DNA of 64,000 nucleotides, from contig NZ_JAEKIS010000009.1 in NCBI RefSeq assembly GCF_017311415.1, positions 1-64,000 on the forward strand. The letters run 5' to 3'. A model generated the notes under the pieces. It was not told where the DNA came from. It ran no database searches and was given only the letters and a program-made list of their open reading frames with translations. Positions 50,084 to 59,896 of the stretch are shown here, piece after piece. How positions within the stretch are numbered: the first letter of the stretch is position 1; each line of letters starts with the position of its first letter. This stretch comes from Salipiger abyssi (lineage in GTDB: Bacteria > Pseudomonadota > Alphaproteobacteria > Rhodobacterales > Rhodobacteraceae). The position numbers and the translations under genes were made by a program.

Positions 50084-51673
50084 TCAGTGCCGGAAATGCC
50101 GCATCCCGGTGAACACCATCGCCAGCCCCGCCTCGTCCGCCGCCGCGATCACCTCGTCGTCGCGCATCGAGCCGCCCGGCTGGATCACCGTGCTGGCCCC
50201 TGCCGCCGCCGCTTCCAGCAGCCCGTCGGCAAAGGGAAAGAACGCGTCCGAGGCCACCGCCGAGCCCTTGGTCAACGGCTCCGGCAGGCCCATCGCCTCG
50301 GCCATGCGCTCGGCCTTCTTGGCGGCGATCAGCGCCGAATCGAGCCGGCTCATCTGGCCCGCGCCCACGCCCACCGTGGCGCCGTCCTTGACATAGACGA
50401 TGGCGTTCGACTTGACGTGCTTGGCCACTTTCCAGGCAAACAGCAGGTCGCGCAGCTCGGCCTCGGTGGGCTGGCGCTTGGTCACCACCTTCAGATCGTC
50501 GAGGCCGATCATCCCGGTATCCTTGTCCTGCACCAGAAAGCCGCCCGCCACCTGACGATAGGTCAGCCCCGGCACGCCGGGATTGGCAACGCCGCTGGTG
50601 GTCAGCAGGCGCAGGTTCTTCTTCTTGGCAAAGATCTCCTTTGCCGCGTCGTCGGCCCCCGGCGCGATGACCACCTCGGTAAAGATCTCGGTGATCGCCT
50701 CGGCGGTCTCCGCATCCAGCTTGCCGTTCAGCGCCACGATGCCGCCGAAGGCCGAGGTGCGGTCGCAGTCGAACGCCTTCTGATAGGCTTCCTTCAGCGT
50801 CGCGCCCTTGGCCACGCCCGAGGGGTTGGCGTGCTTGATGATCGCCACCGCCGGCCCGTCCCCGGGCAGGAATTCCGACACCAGCTCAAAGGCGGCATCG
50901 GTGTCGTTGATATTGTTGTAGCTGAGTTCCTTGCCCTGATGCTGCACCGCGTTCGCCACGCCCGGACGGTCGGAGCCGTCGCGGTAGAAGCTGGCGCTCT
51001 GATGCGGGTTCTCGCCATAGCGCAGGGTCTGGGCCAGTTCGCCGGCAAAGGCCCGGCGGCGCGGCGCCGCCTCGTCCAGCGCGCCCGCCATCCAGGCCGA
51101 AACGGCGCTGTCATAGGCGGCGGTGCGGGCATAGGCGGTCAGCGCCAGTTTCTGGCGGAACGCATAGCTCGTCGCACCGTCATTGGCGTCGAGCTCCGCC
51201 AGCAGCGGGGCGTAATCGGCCACATCCACCACCACATTGACGAAACCGTGGTTCTTGGCGGCGGCGCGGATCATCGCCGGGCCGCCGATGTCGATATTCT
51301 CGATGCAGGTCTCGTAATCGGCGCCCTTGGCCACCGTCTCCTCGAACGGATAGAGATTGACCACCAGCAGGTCGATCTCGGGAATGCCGTGGCCTTTCAT
51401 CGCGCCCCGGTGTTCGGCATTGTCGCGCAGCGCCAGCAGCCCGCCATGGATGCGCGGATGCAGCGTCTTGACCCGCCCGTCCATCATCTCGGGAAACTCG
51501 GTGACCTCGGCCACGTCGCGCACAGCGACCCCCGCCTCGCGCAGCGCCTTCGCGGAGCCGCCGGTGGAGAGAATCTCGATCCCCCGCGCCGCGAGGGCCT
51601 CGCCCAGCTCGATCAGGCCGGTCTTGTCGGATACGGAAATCAGTGCGCGGGCGACTTTGTGCAGGTCAGGCAT
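50084..51673 (-). CDS. purH: Bifunctional AICAR transformylase/IMP cyclohydrolase
   Basis: A 529-residue PurH, which performs the last two steps of IMP synthesis. The N-terminal cyclohydrolase part is [18 protein letters not shown] and [26 protein letters not shown]. The C-terminal transformylase part has [26 protein letters not shown]-like NPSGVA and the ending region [37 protein letters not shown] 51673 was chosen. It follows the heparinase-like gene (22 bp) and rsmB on the minus strand. Confidence 0.96.
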   Translation of the reverse strand: MPDLHKVARALISVSDKTGLIELGEALAARGIEILSTGGSAKALREAGVAVRDVAEVTEFPEMMDGRVKTLHPRIHGGLLALRDNAEHRGAMKGHGIPEIDLLVVNLYPFEETVAKGADYETCIENIDIGGPAMIRAAAKNHGFVNVVVDVADYAPLLAELDANDGATSYAFRQKLALTAYARTAAYDSAVSAWMAGALDEAAPRRRAFAGELAQTLRYGENPHQSASFYRDGSDRPGVANAVQHQGKELSYNNINDTDAAFELVSEFLPGDGPAVAIIKHANPSGVAKGATLKEAYQKAFDCDRTSAFGGIVALNGKLDAETAEAITEIFTEVVIAPGADDAAKEIFAKKKNLRLLTTSGVANPGVPGLTYRQVAGGFLVQDKDTGMIGLDDLKVVTKRQPTEAELRDLLFAWKVAKHVKSNAIVYVKDGATVGVGAGQMSRLDSALIAAKKAERMAEAMGLPEPLTKGSAVASDAFFPFADGLLEAAAAGASTVIQPGGSMRDDEVIAAADEAGLAMVFTGMRHFRH

Positions 51674-51695
51674 ACGGTTGGGGTCCCCAGATGGT

Positions 51696-53444
51696 TCAAT
51701 GCGTCGGCTCCGCCTCATCCGTCGCCAGGTCGCGCACCGCAATCGCGGTGTCCTGCGCCTTGGCCAGAGACCAGCGGATGCGCGTCGCATACTCCATCGC
51801 GCGACCGGATAAAACGATCTGTTTGGCGGCACGGGGCCGCAACCGGCCTTTTTCCAGATAAACCGAGGGCTCCAGCGTCAGCTCCGGCCCCGGATCGTGC
51901 CGAAACACCCAGATTTCCCCCGAGCGCAGCGCCAGCGAGACCGCGTTGCCGCCCATGTCGAGCTCTGCATCCACCTCCGGATGCAGGTGAAAACGAAGTT
52001 GCCAGGGCAGGCCCGAGAGCTTCACCGCATCCATGCGCCGGTCGAACAGCTTCTTGTCCACATCGGTGAGCGTCATCAGCAGATCCTCGCCCACCAGTCC
52101 GCGCCCGTCGAAGGTCAGCTCCAGAATGCGCGCATGGGTCAGCCCGTGGGTCGTGCGATAGCCGTCATGGCCGCCCTCGAAACGCAGCCCGTCCGATGCC
52201 TGCCCGATCTCTACCGGCACATTCTGCGGCGCATCCTCCAGCAGCTCGCGCTCCACCCCGCCGACCCGCCGCGGCGGCGCCAGCCGCGCGCTGGAATAGC
52301 CATCGAGACAAAGCGTCGAATGGCTGGGCGTGGCGCGGCCGGCGCGGCGCCAGTCCTCGCCAAAGACCGCGCCGGAGCCGCAGCTCACCACCAGCGGACG
52401 CCGCCCCGAGGTCAGCTCGAAGGCCAGCGTCGAGGCATGCGCATCCGCAGAGGCGCGCCCGCCCGGCGGCGGTGCCGCATCGACGATGACGCTGGTGCGC
52501 CCGGCGGAGAGCCGGGCATAGCCCATGGCCAGCCCCTCGGCCTGCCGCCTGCGGCTGCCCGAGGCCGCCAGCGCCTGATCGAGCCGCCCGTCGAGCCCGC
52601 GCCCGCCGCCCTGGAACCGCGCCAGCCCGCCATCGGCATGGCGCAGCGCGCGCAGGGTCGGCGCGATCCGTCCAAGGGCGGCCAGATGCGCGTCGTCGGG
52701 CACCGCGTCCGCCTCCTCCAGCGCCGCCTGCGCCCAGGTCAGCAGGGTGAACACCTCCAGCAGCTCTTCGGGGTTGCGGGTGGGAATGCCGCCCTGCGCA
52801 TCCACCTGTCGGGTGCATTCCGCCCCCAGCGCGCGCCGCGCTGGCTCCACATAAGCGCCCATGCCCTCCAGCGACAGCCCGGCATAGAGCAGCCCCGTCA
52901 GTGCCTCGAATCGCGGCAGCCCGGGCGCCGAGCTCTGCCAGCGGCGGCTGAGAAAGATCGTCTGGCAGGCCAGCGCGCGGTAGAAATCGCCGGATTTCTC
53001 GCTATCGATGCCACGCAGCACAAAAAGCGCGTGCTGGATCGAGCGGATCAGCCGCCGCCCGGCGAGCTCCGGCGCCCAGCCGGCGCCCTTGCCGCTGCCA
53101 TAGCGCGCGATCCAGCCCCAGAGCCAGGTCTGCGCCACGCCGCGCGCCCGCGCATCGCCCGCCGCCGCCAGATCGTCGAGCCAGCGGAAACTGTGGATCT
53201 CTTCCTCCCAGGCGGCATCCGGCGTGTCGAGATCCCAGATCATCGCGTCGGGCGCCTCGACCAGATGGCCCGCGAACATCAGGTTGCCGGCGCAAAGCTG
53301 CCTGCCCTTGGCGAAACTGCCGGTGCTGCGCGGTTCCTGCTGCGAGACGAATCCCAGCGCGGGACGGGAACGGGCGGCCATGCGCGCGTGAAAGCGGTTC
53401 AGAAACCGCGTCGCCGCGGCGGACCAGCTTTCCGTCTGTGACAT
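51696..53444 (-). CDS. Heparinase II/III family protein
   Basis: A 582-residue protein of the heparinase II/III superfamily, a conserved member of the Rhodobacteraceae rsmB-purH operon. The helical N-terminal domain contains [21 protein letters not shown] and [15 protein letters not shown]. The C-terminal beta-sandwich part has [23 protein letters not shown] and [19 protein letters not shown]. No signal peptide is visible, unlike secreted polysaccharide lyases. Whether it cuts a glycan is unknown; a cell-wall or envelope role has been suggested by linkage only. Confidence 0.87.
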   Translation of the reverse strand: MSQTESWSAAATRFLNRFHARMAARSRPALGFVSQQEPRSTGSFAKGRQLCAGNLMFAGHLVEAPDAMIWDLDTPDAAWEEEIHSFRWLDDLAAAGDARARGVAQTWLWGWIARYGSGKGAGWAPELAGRRLIRSIQHALFVLRGIDSEKSGDFYRALACQTIFLSRRWQSSAPGLPRFEALTGLLYAGLSLEGMGAYVEPARRALGAECTRQVDAQGGIPTRNPEELLEVFTLLTWAQAALEEADAVPDDAHLAALGRIAPTLRALRHADGGLARFQGGGRGLDGRLDQALAASGSRRRQAEGLAMGYARLSAGRTSVIVDAAPPPGGRASADAHASTLAFELTSGRRPLVVSCGSGAVFGEDWRRAGRATPSHSTLCLDGYSSARLAPPRRVGGVERELLEDAPQNVPVEIGQASDGLRFEGGHDGYRTTHGLTHARILELTFDGRGLVGEDLLMTLTDVDKKLFDRRMDAVKLSGLPWQLRFHLHPEVDAELDMGGNAVSLALRSGEIWVFRHDPGPELTLEPSVYLEKGRLRPRAAKQIVLSGRAMEYATRIRWSLAKAQDTAIAVRDLATDEAEPTH

Positions 53445-53495
53445 GCGCCCTCGTGCCTCTCGCCCGCTCTTGCCGCGGCTGTTCTTGCGGCGATA

Positions 53496-54800
53496 CTAAC
53501 CAGTGGGGTCGGGCAAGTCACCTTGGAATGGCGCCGAACCGCCGGGTTTCCGCAGAACCGCCATGTAGAACCCGTCCATGCCGCCGCGTTCCGCCCAGAA
53601 ATCGGGCCGCAGCCGCAGCCCGCCCTCGGGCGCGCGCCAGCCGGCCTCGATGCCCGGCGCCTCGGCTTGCAGCAGCTCAAGGCCCTCATGCCGCGCCAGC
53701 GCCGCCTCGATCTGGCATTCGCCCTCGTCGGGAATCAGCGAACAGGTGCAAAAGACCAGCCGCCCGCCCGGTTCCAGAAGCCCCAGCGCATGGTCGATCA
53801 TCTTATCCTGAAGCCCGATCAGCTCCGAGATCCCCTCGCCCTGTTTCGCATGCGGCAGGTCGGGGTGGCGCCGGATCGTGCCGGTGGCCGAACAGGGCGC
53901 ATCGAGCAGCACGGCATCATATGTGCCCCGATGCTCCAGCGCGTCGCCCGCCACGATCTCGGCCCTGAGCCCGGTGCGGGCGAGGTTCTCCGCCACCCGC
54001 GCCAGCCGTGTCTCCGACAGATCGAGCGCGGTCACATGCGCGCCCGCCGCCGCAAGCTGCATGGTCTTGCCGCCCGGCGCCGCGCACATATCGAGCACCC
54101 GCAGCCCCGCCACGTCGCCCAAGAGCCGCGCCGGCAGTGCTGCGGCGGCATCCTGTACCCACCAGTCGCCGGCCTCGTAGCCCGGCAGCGCCGAGACCTG
54201 CCCGGGCTCCGCCAGCCGCACCGAGCCGGTGGGCAGCAGTTGGCCGCCCACGGCCTGTGCCAGTGCCGCCGGGTCGCCCTTTGCCGTCAGGTCGAGCGGC
54301 GCGCCCGCCAGATGCGCCGCCTCCATCGCCGCCACCGCCTTGCCGCCCCAGGCGGCGACCAGCGGGTCGCGCAGCCAGCGCGGCAGGCGCGGCACCCGCA
54401 GCTTGGTCCATTCCGCCGGCCCGTCTGCGCTGAGCTTGCGCAGCACCGCGTTGACCAGCCCCTTCATGCTCTGCGCCTTGCGGTCCTGCGCGACGATCTG
54501 CACGCAGTCATTCACCACCCCATGCGCAGCACCGCCGGTGCAGAGCTCCCAGGCGCCCAGCCGCAGCACGTTCCTGACGAAGAGCGGCGGGCCCTTGCGC
54601 AGATGCGGCTTCAGCAGCCGGTCGCAGCGTTCGAGATTGCGCAGCACCTCCTGCGCCATGCGCTGCGCCGCCGCGCGGTCGGGCGCGGCCAGCGCCTGCC
54701 AGGCCGGGCCCGACATCGCCTCGGACAAGAGCCGCCCCTGTCCCAGCACCTGGCCCAGCAGTGCCACGCATTGCACGCGGGCAGAGGAAATGGTCGGCAT
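53496..54800 (-). CDS. rsmB: 16S rRNA m5C967 methyltransferase RsmB
   Basis: A 434-residue Fmu/RsmB enzyme. An N-terminal NusB-like domain (residues 1-135, with VLRNLERCDRLLKPHLRKG and NCVQIVAQDRKAQSMKGLVNAVLR-like features) is joined to a SAM methyltransferase. The SAM site is VLDMCAAPGGKTMQLA. The catalytic Cys is in LLDAPCSATGTIRRHPD, and the second conserved Cys is in LVFCTCSLIPDEGE. It methylates C967 of 16S rRNA. First gene of an operon with the heparinase-like gene and purH, divergent from the sdhAF4-like gene. Confidence 0.94.
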   Translation of the reverse strand: MPTISSARVQCVALLGQVLGQGRLLSEAMSGPAWQALAAPDRAAAQRMAQEVLRNLERCDRLLKPHLRKGPPLFVRNVLRLGAWELCTGGAAHGVVNDCVQIVAQDRKAQSMKGLVNAVLRKLSADGPAEWTKLRVPRLPRWLRDPLVAAWGGKAVAAMEAAHLAGAPLDLTAKGDPAALAQAVGGQLLPTGSVRLAEPGQVSALPGYEAGDWWVQDAAAALPARLLGDVAGLRVLDMCAAPGGKTMQLAAAGAHVTALDLSETRLARVAENLARTGLRAEIVAGDALEHRGTYDAVLLDAPCSATGTIRRHPDLPHAKQGEGISELIGLQDKMIDHALGLLEPGGRLVFCTCSLIPDEGECQIEAALARHEGLELLQAEAPGIEAGWRAPEGGLRLRPDFWAERGGMDGFYMAVLRKPGGSAPFQGDLPDPTG

Positions 54801-54873
54801 GAGGGCGGTCTCCGGGTTGTGTCACGGGGCTGGCGGCGCATATATCAAGGGGACAGAGACGAGGAAAGCCGCC

Positions 54874-55071
54874 ATGTCCGAGGATACCACCCCACGCACC
54901 GACCTGCCCGCCGCCGCGCAGCGCGCGCTGGCCGAGGCCGCCGAACGCCGCAAACAGGCCGAGATCGAGGCCGCCCGCTCGCCGGCGCCGAAGGAATATG
55001 GCGGTCGCGACGGGCTCGACCCGGCGCGCTATGGCGACTGGGAGAAAAAAGGCATCGCCATCGACTTCTAA
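54874..55071 (+). CDS. DUF1674 / SdhAF4-like succinate dehydrogenase assembly protein
   Basis: A 65-residue protein ending GGRDGLDPARYGDWEKKGIAIDF, the hallmark of DUF1674, the family of eukaryotic SDHAF4/Sdh8, which chaperones the flavinylated SdhA subunit. The N-terminal part is Ala/Glu-rich and helical. A ribosome site (GAGGAAAG) precedes ATG 54874. The role in bacteria is inferred from the mitochondrial homologue. Confidence 0.88.
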   Translation: MSEDTTPRTDLPAAAQRALAEAAERRKQAEIEAARSPAPKEYGGRDGLDPARYGDWEKKGIAIDF

Positions 55072-55125
55072 GCCGCCTTGGCGCCGCATCGCCCTAAAAT
55101 GACGGCAGCGGCGCGTGACGAGGTC

Positions 55126-55212
55126 CGGCAGGCGTATTTGTCAAAGAGAAGAAGCCCATAGGCGATGCACTCCTGTCGTCTTCTCTTTCCAAGTACGCAA
55201 ACTGGCGCGGGC
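55126..55212. repeat. Dispersed palindrome family B, second copy
   Basis: An imperfect long inverted repeat with left arm GCGTATTTGTCAAAGAGAAG (55133-55152) and right arm TCTTCTCTTTCCAAGTACGC (55179-55198), flanked by CGGCAG and by GGCGCGGGCC. It matches the copy at 24411-24494 over about 80 bp with several differences in the loop. It lies between convergent genes (sdhAF4-like and dapB). Confidence 0.8.
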
Positions 55213-55231
55213 CCCGACACGGGCGCCGGCC

Positions 55232-56047
55232 TCAGTCGCTGAGACCCAGCACATCCAGCATGTCGTATTCGCCGGGCGCCTTGTCCTGCCCCCAGAGCGC
55301 GGCCTTGAGCGCGCCGCGGGCAAAGAGCGCGCGGTCGGAGGCGATGTGCTTGAGCACGATGCGCTCGCCGGCGGTGGCAAAGATCACCTCGTGCTCGCCC
55401 ACCACATCGCCGCCGCGAATGGCGTGAAAGCCGATATGGCCGCGCTCTCGCTTGCCGGTGATGCCGTCGCGGCCCCGGTCGGAGACCGCGTCCAGCGCCA
55501 CGCCGCGCCCCTCGGCGGCGGCCTCGCCCAGCATCAGCGCGGTGCCCGAGGGCGCGTCGACCTTCTGGTTGTGATGCGACTCGACGATTTCGATATCCCA
55601 ATCCGCATCCAGCGCGGCGGCGACCTGTTGCGTCACCTTGGTCAGCAGGTTCACGCCGAGCGACATATTGCCGGCCCGCACGATCACCGCGTGACGCGCC
55701 GCCACATGGATCTTGTGCAGATCCTCCGGCGACAGCCCGGTGGTGCCGATCACATGCACCGCGCGTGCCTGCGCGGCGAGCTCGGCGAACCCCACGGTTG
55801 CGGCGGGCGCGGTGAAGTCGATCACCGCCTGCGCCTTTGCAAAGGCCTCCAGCGCGTCATCGGTCACCATCACACCGTTTTCGGTGCCGCCCATGCAGAT
55901 GCCCAGATCGCGGCCCACCCAGTCATGGCCCTCGCGTTCCAGCGCGCCGACGAGGCGCAGCCGGTCGCTCTTCTGCACCTCGCGGGCCAGCATCTGGCCC
56001 ATGCGGCCCGACACTCCCGTCACCACGACACCCGGCTTTTCGGTCAT
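55232..56047 (-). CDS. dapB: 4-Hydroxy-tetrahydrodipicolinate reductase
   Basis: A 271-residue DapB of the lysine and diaminopimelate pathway. The nucleotide-binding loop is [17 protein letters not shown]; the catalytic block is [21 protein letters not shown], with the His and Lys expected. IGTTGLS and [26 protein letters not shown] complete the family pattern. ATG 56047 was chosen (MTEKPGVVV). The gene is divergent from rbfA. Confidence 0.97.
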   Translation of the reverse strand: MTEKPGVVVTGVSGRMGQMLAREVQKSDRLRLVGALEREGHDWVGRDLGICMGGTENGVMVTDDALEAFAKAQAVIDFTAPAATVGFAELAAQARAVHVIGTTGLSPEDLHKIHVAARHAVIVRAGNMSLGVNLLTKVTQQVAAALDADWDIEIVESHHNQKVDAPSGTALMLGEAAAEGRGVALDAVSDRGRDGITGKRERGHIGFHAIRGGDVVGEHEVIFATAGERIVLKHIASDRALFARGALKAALWGQDKAPGEYDMLDVLGLSD

Positions 56048-56141
56048 CCTGCTCTCCAATCCCAATCGCGCGAAACCCGCGCCTCCTTACCGCGCGTCGG
56101 CGCGCTTGGCAAAGGGGCGGGCAGGCACTAAGTGGGGAAGC

Positions 56142-56537
56142 ATGGGCAAGAACAGATTCCACGACGGGCACGGACCAAGCCAGCGGCAGCTGAGGGTCGG
56201 CGAACTCATTCGCCGGACGCTCTCGGATGTGCTGACGCGCGGCGATATCCACGATCCCGAACTCAACCGCCTGTCGATCACCGTGGGCGAGGTCACCGTA
56301 TCGCCGGACCTCAAGGTCGCCACCGCCTATGTCGTGCCGCTGGGCGGCGGCCATGCGGACGAGATGTTCGACCTGCTCAGGCGCAACAAATCCGAGCTGC
56401 GCCGCGCGGTATCGAAAGGGCTGACGCTGAAATTCGCCCCCGAGCTACGGTTCCGCCTCGACGAGACCTTCGACCGGCTCGACGAGACCCGCCGGCTTTT
56501 CGCGCAGGACGCGGTGCGCCGCGATCTGGAGGACTAG
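56142..56537 (+). CDS. rbfA: Ribosome-binding factor A
   Basis: A 131-residue KH-fold protein that matures the 30S subunit and cold-adapts 16S processing. Features: SQRQLRVGELIRRTLSDVLTRGDIHDPEL, ITVGEVTVSPDLKVATAYVVPLGG, and APELRFRLDETFDRLDET near the end. The start at ATG 56142 follows an AAG-rich stretch. It lies 3 bp before the next gene, so both are probably co-transcribed; truB does not follow directly as in many bacteria. Confidence 0.95.
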   Translation: MGKNRFHDGHGPSQRQLRVGELIRRTLSDVLTRGDIHDPELNRLSITVGEVTVSPDLKVATAYVVPLGGGHADEMFDLLRRNKSELRRAVSKGLTLKFAPELRFRLDETFDRLDETRRLFAQDAVRRDLED

Positions 56538-56540
56538 CCG

Positions 56541-57287
56541 GTGCGCGGCTGGATCGCCGCTTGCGCGCTGCTGCTGGGCGCCCTGCCCGCGCTTCCTGCC
56601 CGTGCCGTCACCTGCGAGAGCGTGGATTACGAGCGCAATCGCTACACGCTCTGCACCGTCGATGCCGAACACGAGGAGCTGCGCGGCTTTCTGAACGCCC
56701 CCGACGGCACGCCCTGGGGACAGTTCGCCACGCTCGACGCATCGCTGCGCGCCGGGGGCGAGACGCTGGTCTTTGCCATGAATGGCGGCATGTATCACGA
56801 GGATCGCGCGCCGGTCGGCTATTATGTCGAGGGCGGCGAGGAGGCGATGCGGGTCATCCCCAATGCCGGACCTGGCAATTTCGGGCTGCTGCCCAATGGC
56901 ATCCTCTGCATCCGCGAGGACCGCGCCGACGTGATCGAGACGCGCGCCTTTCTGCGCGACCGGCCCGAGTGCCGCTATGCGCAGCAATCCGGGCCGATGC
57001 TGGTGGTCGACGGCGAATTGCACCCGCGCTTCCTGCCCGACAGCACCTCGCGATATGTGCGCAACGGCGTCGGCACCTCGGAGGATGGCAAGACAGTCAT
57101 CTTCGCGATCTCCGAAAGCGCGGTGAGCTTCCACGAATTCGCCTCGCTCTTCCGCGACAGGCTGGGCCTGCCGCAGGCGCTGTTTCTCGACGGCAATGTC
57201 TCGCGGCTCTGGGCGCCGGAGATCGGCCGCCGCGATATCGGGCGCGCGCTCGGTCCGATCCTCGGGGTGGTCGCAAAGACCGAGTAG
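56541..57287 (+). CDS. Phosphodiester glycosidase (NAGPA/DUF2233) family protein
   Basis: A 248-residue secreted protein. A signal peptide (MRGWIAACALLLGALPALPARA) is followed by a DUF2233 fold: LVFAMNGGMYHEDRAPVGYYVEGG, NFGLLPNGILCI, AQQSGPMLVVDGELHP, RNGVGTSEDGKTVIFAIS and ALFLDGNVSRLW. The family includes the enzyme that uncovers mannose 6-phosphate in animals and bacterial cell-surface glycan hydrolases. A GTG start at 56541 immediately follows rbfA (3 bp). Confidence 0.88.
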   Translation: MRGWIAACALLLGALPALPARAVTCESVDYERNRYTLCTVDAEHEELRGFLNAPDGTPWGQFATLDASLRAGGETLVFAMNGGMYHEDRAPVGYYVEGGEEAMRVIPNAGPGNFGLLPNGILCIREDRADVIETRAFLRDRPECRYAQQSGPMLVVDGELHPRFLPDSTSRYVRNGVGTSEDGKTVIFAISESAVSFHEFASLFRDRLGLPQALFLDGNVSRLWAPEIGRRDIGRALGPILGVVAKTE

Positions 57288-57396
57288 CCGGCGCATCCGC
57301 ACGGGCAGTGCCACCGCACAGGCCAATCCGGCGCCTTTTCCTTGCACAGCGCCGCCGCGCGGCCTACCTCGGAGAACGACCCGAGACGGAGAACAC

Positions 57397-58743
57397 ATGG
57401 CCCGCGCCCTCGATACCCTCACCGACGCCCTCCTTTCCGCCGCCCGCAAGGCCGGCGCCGATGCCGCCGACGCGCTGGCGGTCGCTGGCAGCGCCACCGA
57501 AATCGACGTGCGCAACGGCACGCTGGAAAAGGCCGAGCGCTCGGAGGGGACCGATATCGGGCTGCGGGTCTTTGTCGGCAGGCGCACGGCGGTGGTCTCG
57601 GCCTCCGATACCAGCGACGAAACGCTGGCGACGATGGCCGAACGCGCCGTCGCCATGGCCCGCGAGGCGCCCGAGGATCCCTATGCCGGACTCGCCGATC
57701 CCGACCAGCTCGCCCGCGACTGGGATGCCGACGCGCTCGAGATGTGCGACCCGGCACCGGAGCCCGCCCCGGCGGCGCTTCAGGAGGATGCCTGCGCCGC
57801 CGAGGCCGCGGCGCTTGGCGTCGCCGGCATCGGGCAGGTGCAGGCGGCAAGCGCCGGCTACGGGCGCCGGCAGATCCATCTGGCCACCAGCAACGGCTTT
57901 TCCGGCGGCTATACCCGCAGCTCGCGCTCGGTCTCCTGCGTCGCCATCGCCGGCGAAGGGCTGGCGATGGAGCGCGATTACGACGGCGACGGGCGCACCT
58001 TCCAGAGCGACCTGCGCGCGCCCGAGGAGATCGGCCGCAGCGCCGCCGAGCGCGCGCTGGAGCGCCTGAACCCGCGCAAACCCAAGACCGGCGCCTATCC
58101 GGTGCTCTTCGACGAGCGCATCGCCGGCGCGCTGATCGGCCATCTGATCGCGGCGGCCAACGGCGCGGCGGTGGCGCGCGGTGCGTCCTGGCTGCGCGAC
58201 GCGCTGGGGCAAGAGGTGCTGCCGGCGGAGCTGTCGCTGATCGAGGATCCGCACCGCCCGCGCATCTCCGCCTCACGCCCCTTCGATGCCGAAGGCCTGC
58301 CGACGCAGCGCCGCGCCCTCGTCGAAAACGGCGTGCTGACCGGCTATACGCTCGATCTGGCCAATGCCCGCAAGCTGGGCATGGCGCCCACCGGCAATGC
58401 CGCACGCGGCACCTCGGGCGGGCCTTCGCCCAGCAGCTGGAATCTGGAGCTGACACAAGGCGCGAAGAGCCGCGCGGACCTGATCGCCGAGATGGGCACG
58501 GGGCTGATCGTGACCTCGATGATCGGCGCCACGATCAACCCCAATACCGGCGATTATTCGCGCGGGGCGGCGGGGCTCTGGGTCGAGAACGGCATGCCGG
58601 CCTATGCTGTCTCGGGGGTGACCATCGCCGGCAATCTGCGCGACATGCTGCGCCGGATGACGCCCGCCAACGACGCCCGGCCCTGGCTGTCGCGCGTGGT
58701 GCCCTCGCTGCTGGTGGAGGGGCTGACCCTTGCCGGAGAGTGA
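57397..58743 (+). CDS. pmbA: Metalloprotease partner PmbA (TldE)
   Basis: A 448-residue protein of the TldD/PmbA family. TEIDVRNGTLEKAERSEGTDIGLRVFVGRRTAVVSASD opens the domain, and GAATNP-type GATINPNTGDYSRGAAGLWVENGMP closes it. It lacks the HExxxH zinc motif of TldD, so it is the PmbA/TldE subunit, which forms the heterodimeric protease with TldD. tldD is not in this window. A ribosome site (GGAGAAC) precedes ATG 57397. The next gene starts inside its last codons. Confidence 0.9.
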   Translation: MARALDTLTDALLSAARKAGADAADALAVAGSATEIDVRNGTLEKAERSEGTDIGLRVFVGRRTAVVSASDTSDETLATMAERAVAMAREAPEDPYAGLADPDQLARDWDADALEMCDPAPEPAPAALQEDACAAEAAALGVAGIGQVQAASAGYGRRQIHLATSNGFSGGYTRSSRSVSCVAIAGEGLAMERDYDGDGRTFQSDLRAPEEIGRSAAERALERLNPRKPKTGAYPVLFDERIAGALIGHLIAAANGAAVARGASWLRDALGQEVLPAELSLIEDPHRPRISASRPFDAEGLPTQRRALVENGVLTGYTLDLANARKLGMAPTGNAARGTSGGPSPSSWNLELTQGAKSRADLIAEMGTGLIVTSMIGATINPNTGDYSRGAAGLWVENGMPAYAVSGVTIAGNLRDMLRRMTPANDARPWLSRVVPSLLVEGLTLAGE

Positions 58744-59512
58744 TCTCGCGCTGCTCATGCGCGCCGCCCAGGCGGCGGCCGAAACCGCAACGCGCTTTAT
58801 CGGTGCCGAGATCAATGTGCGCCACAAGCCCGACGACGGCAGCCCGGTGACCGATGCCGACATGGCGGTGAACGCTGTGCTCGCGGAGATCCTGCGCGGC
58901 GCGCGGCCCGGCTATGGCTGGCTCAGTGAGGAGAGCGCCGACGATCCCGTCCGGCTGGCGGCGCAAAAGGTCTTCATCGTCGATCCGATCGACGGCACCC
59001 GCAGCTTCATCGAGGGCTCCGACAGCTGGGCGCATTCCATCGCCGTGGCCGAGGACGGAGAGATCACCGCCGCCGTGGTCTTCCTGCCGCTGCGCGACAA
59101 GCTCTATGCGGCGGAGGCCGGTGAAGGCGCTCGGCTCAACGACCGCCCCCTGCGCGCCGGCAGCGCCGCGACGCTGGAGAGCGCCCATGTGCTGGCGACG
59201 AAACCGGCGCTCGACCCGACTCACTGGCGGCAGGGCACGCCCGCCACCACGCGCAGCCACCGCCCCTCCATCGCCTATCGGCTGGGGCTGGTGGCCGAGG
59301 GGCGCTACGATGCGATGTTCACCTTCCGCCCGTCCTGGGAATGGGACATCGCCGCCGGCGCGCTGCTGCTCGCGGAAGCCGGCGCGAAGCTGACCGACCG
59401 GCGCGGCGATGCGATCCGCTTCAACGCCGAGAAACCGCTGCATGAGGGGGTGATCGCCGCCAACCCGGCGCTGCACGCGGATATCGTCGCGCGGCTGCGG
59501 CAGATGCCCTGA
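58730..59512 (+). CDS. Inositol monophosphatase family protein (CysQ-like)
   Basis: A 260-residue lithium-sensitive phosphatase. The metal-site motifs are EESADD, then DPIDGTRSFIEG, and the C-terminal WDIAAGALLLAEAGAKLTDRRG. It fits the CysQ group, which hydrolyses 3'-phosphoadenosine 5'-phosphate, or a general inositol phosphatase. A TTG start at 58730 lies inside the end of pmbA (14-bp overlap) and has GGTGGAGG upstream, indicating translational coupling. Confidence 0.88.
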   Translation: MPESDLALLMRAAQAAAETATRFIGAEINVRHKPDDGSPVTDADMAVNAVLAEILRGARPGYGWLSEESADDPVRLAAQKVFIVDPIDGTRSFIEGSDSWAHSIAVAEDGEITAAVVFLPLRDKLYAAEAGEGARLNDRPLRAGSAATLESAHVLATKPALDPTHWRQGTPATTRSHRPSIAYRLGLVAEGRYDAMFTFRPSWEWDIAAGALLLAEAGAKLTDRRGDAIRFNAEKPLHEGVIAANPALHADIVARLRQMP

Positions 59513-59527
59513 GCCCTCCACCCGCCC

Positions 59528-59573
59528 GCAAATTTCTTCGAAGAAATTTGCAAAAGTTTTCGAAAACTTTTGC
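59528..59573. repeat. Dispersed double palindrome, family C, copy 1
   Basis: Two perfect palindromes share a GC: GCAAATTTCTTCGAAGAAAT... at 59528-59551, and the second with core AAAGTTTTCGAAAACTTT at 59550-59573. It sits after the IMPase-like gene and before the DUF4170 gene, both on the plus strand, and may act as a transcript end or attenuator. Confidence 0.88.
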
Positions 59574-59648
59574 ACCGCCGCCTCCGCGCTTGACCTCGCC
59601 CGGCCAGCCCGTAGGTTGCCCCCGTCAGCACGGGAAAGGACATCAAGG

Positions 59649-59891
59649 ATGGTTCAGCGACTGCACCTCGTCTTCGGCGGCGAACTCGTGACCCCGGAAA
59701 AGAACACCTTCAAGAATGTCGACGACATCCATATCGTCGGCATCTTCCCCGATTACGCCAGCGCCCATGACGCCTGGAAGGCCGAGGCGCAGCGCACCGT
59801 CGACAACGCCCATATGCGCTATTACATCGCGCATCTGCACCGGCTGCGCGACGAGGAGACCGAGGCCTCGACCACCGAGGAGCTCGGCTGA
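59649..59891 (+). CDS. DUF4170 family protein
   Basis: An 80-residue protein with HLVFGGELVTPEKNTFKNVDDIHIVGIFPDY and a helical end (AHMRYYIAHLHRLRDEE). DUF4170 is a small alphaproteobacterial family, always near lipopolysaccharide genes in my recollection, with no known function. It starts a tight run DUF4170-waaA-lpxK. ATG 59649 has a ribosome site (AAGGACATCAAGG). Confidence 0.88.
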   Translation: MVQRLHLVFGGELVTPEKNTFKNVDDIHIVGIFPDYASAHDAWKAEAQRTVDNAHMRYYIAHLHRLRDEETEASTTEELG

Positions 59892-59896
59892 CACCC

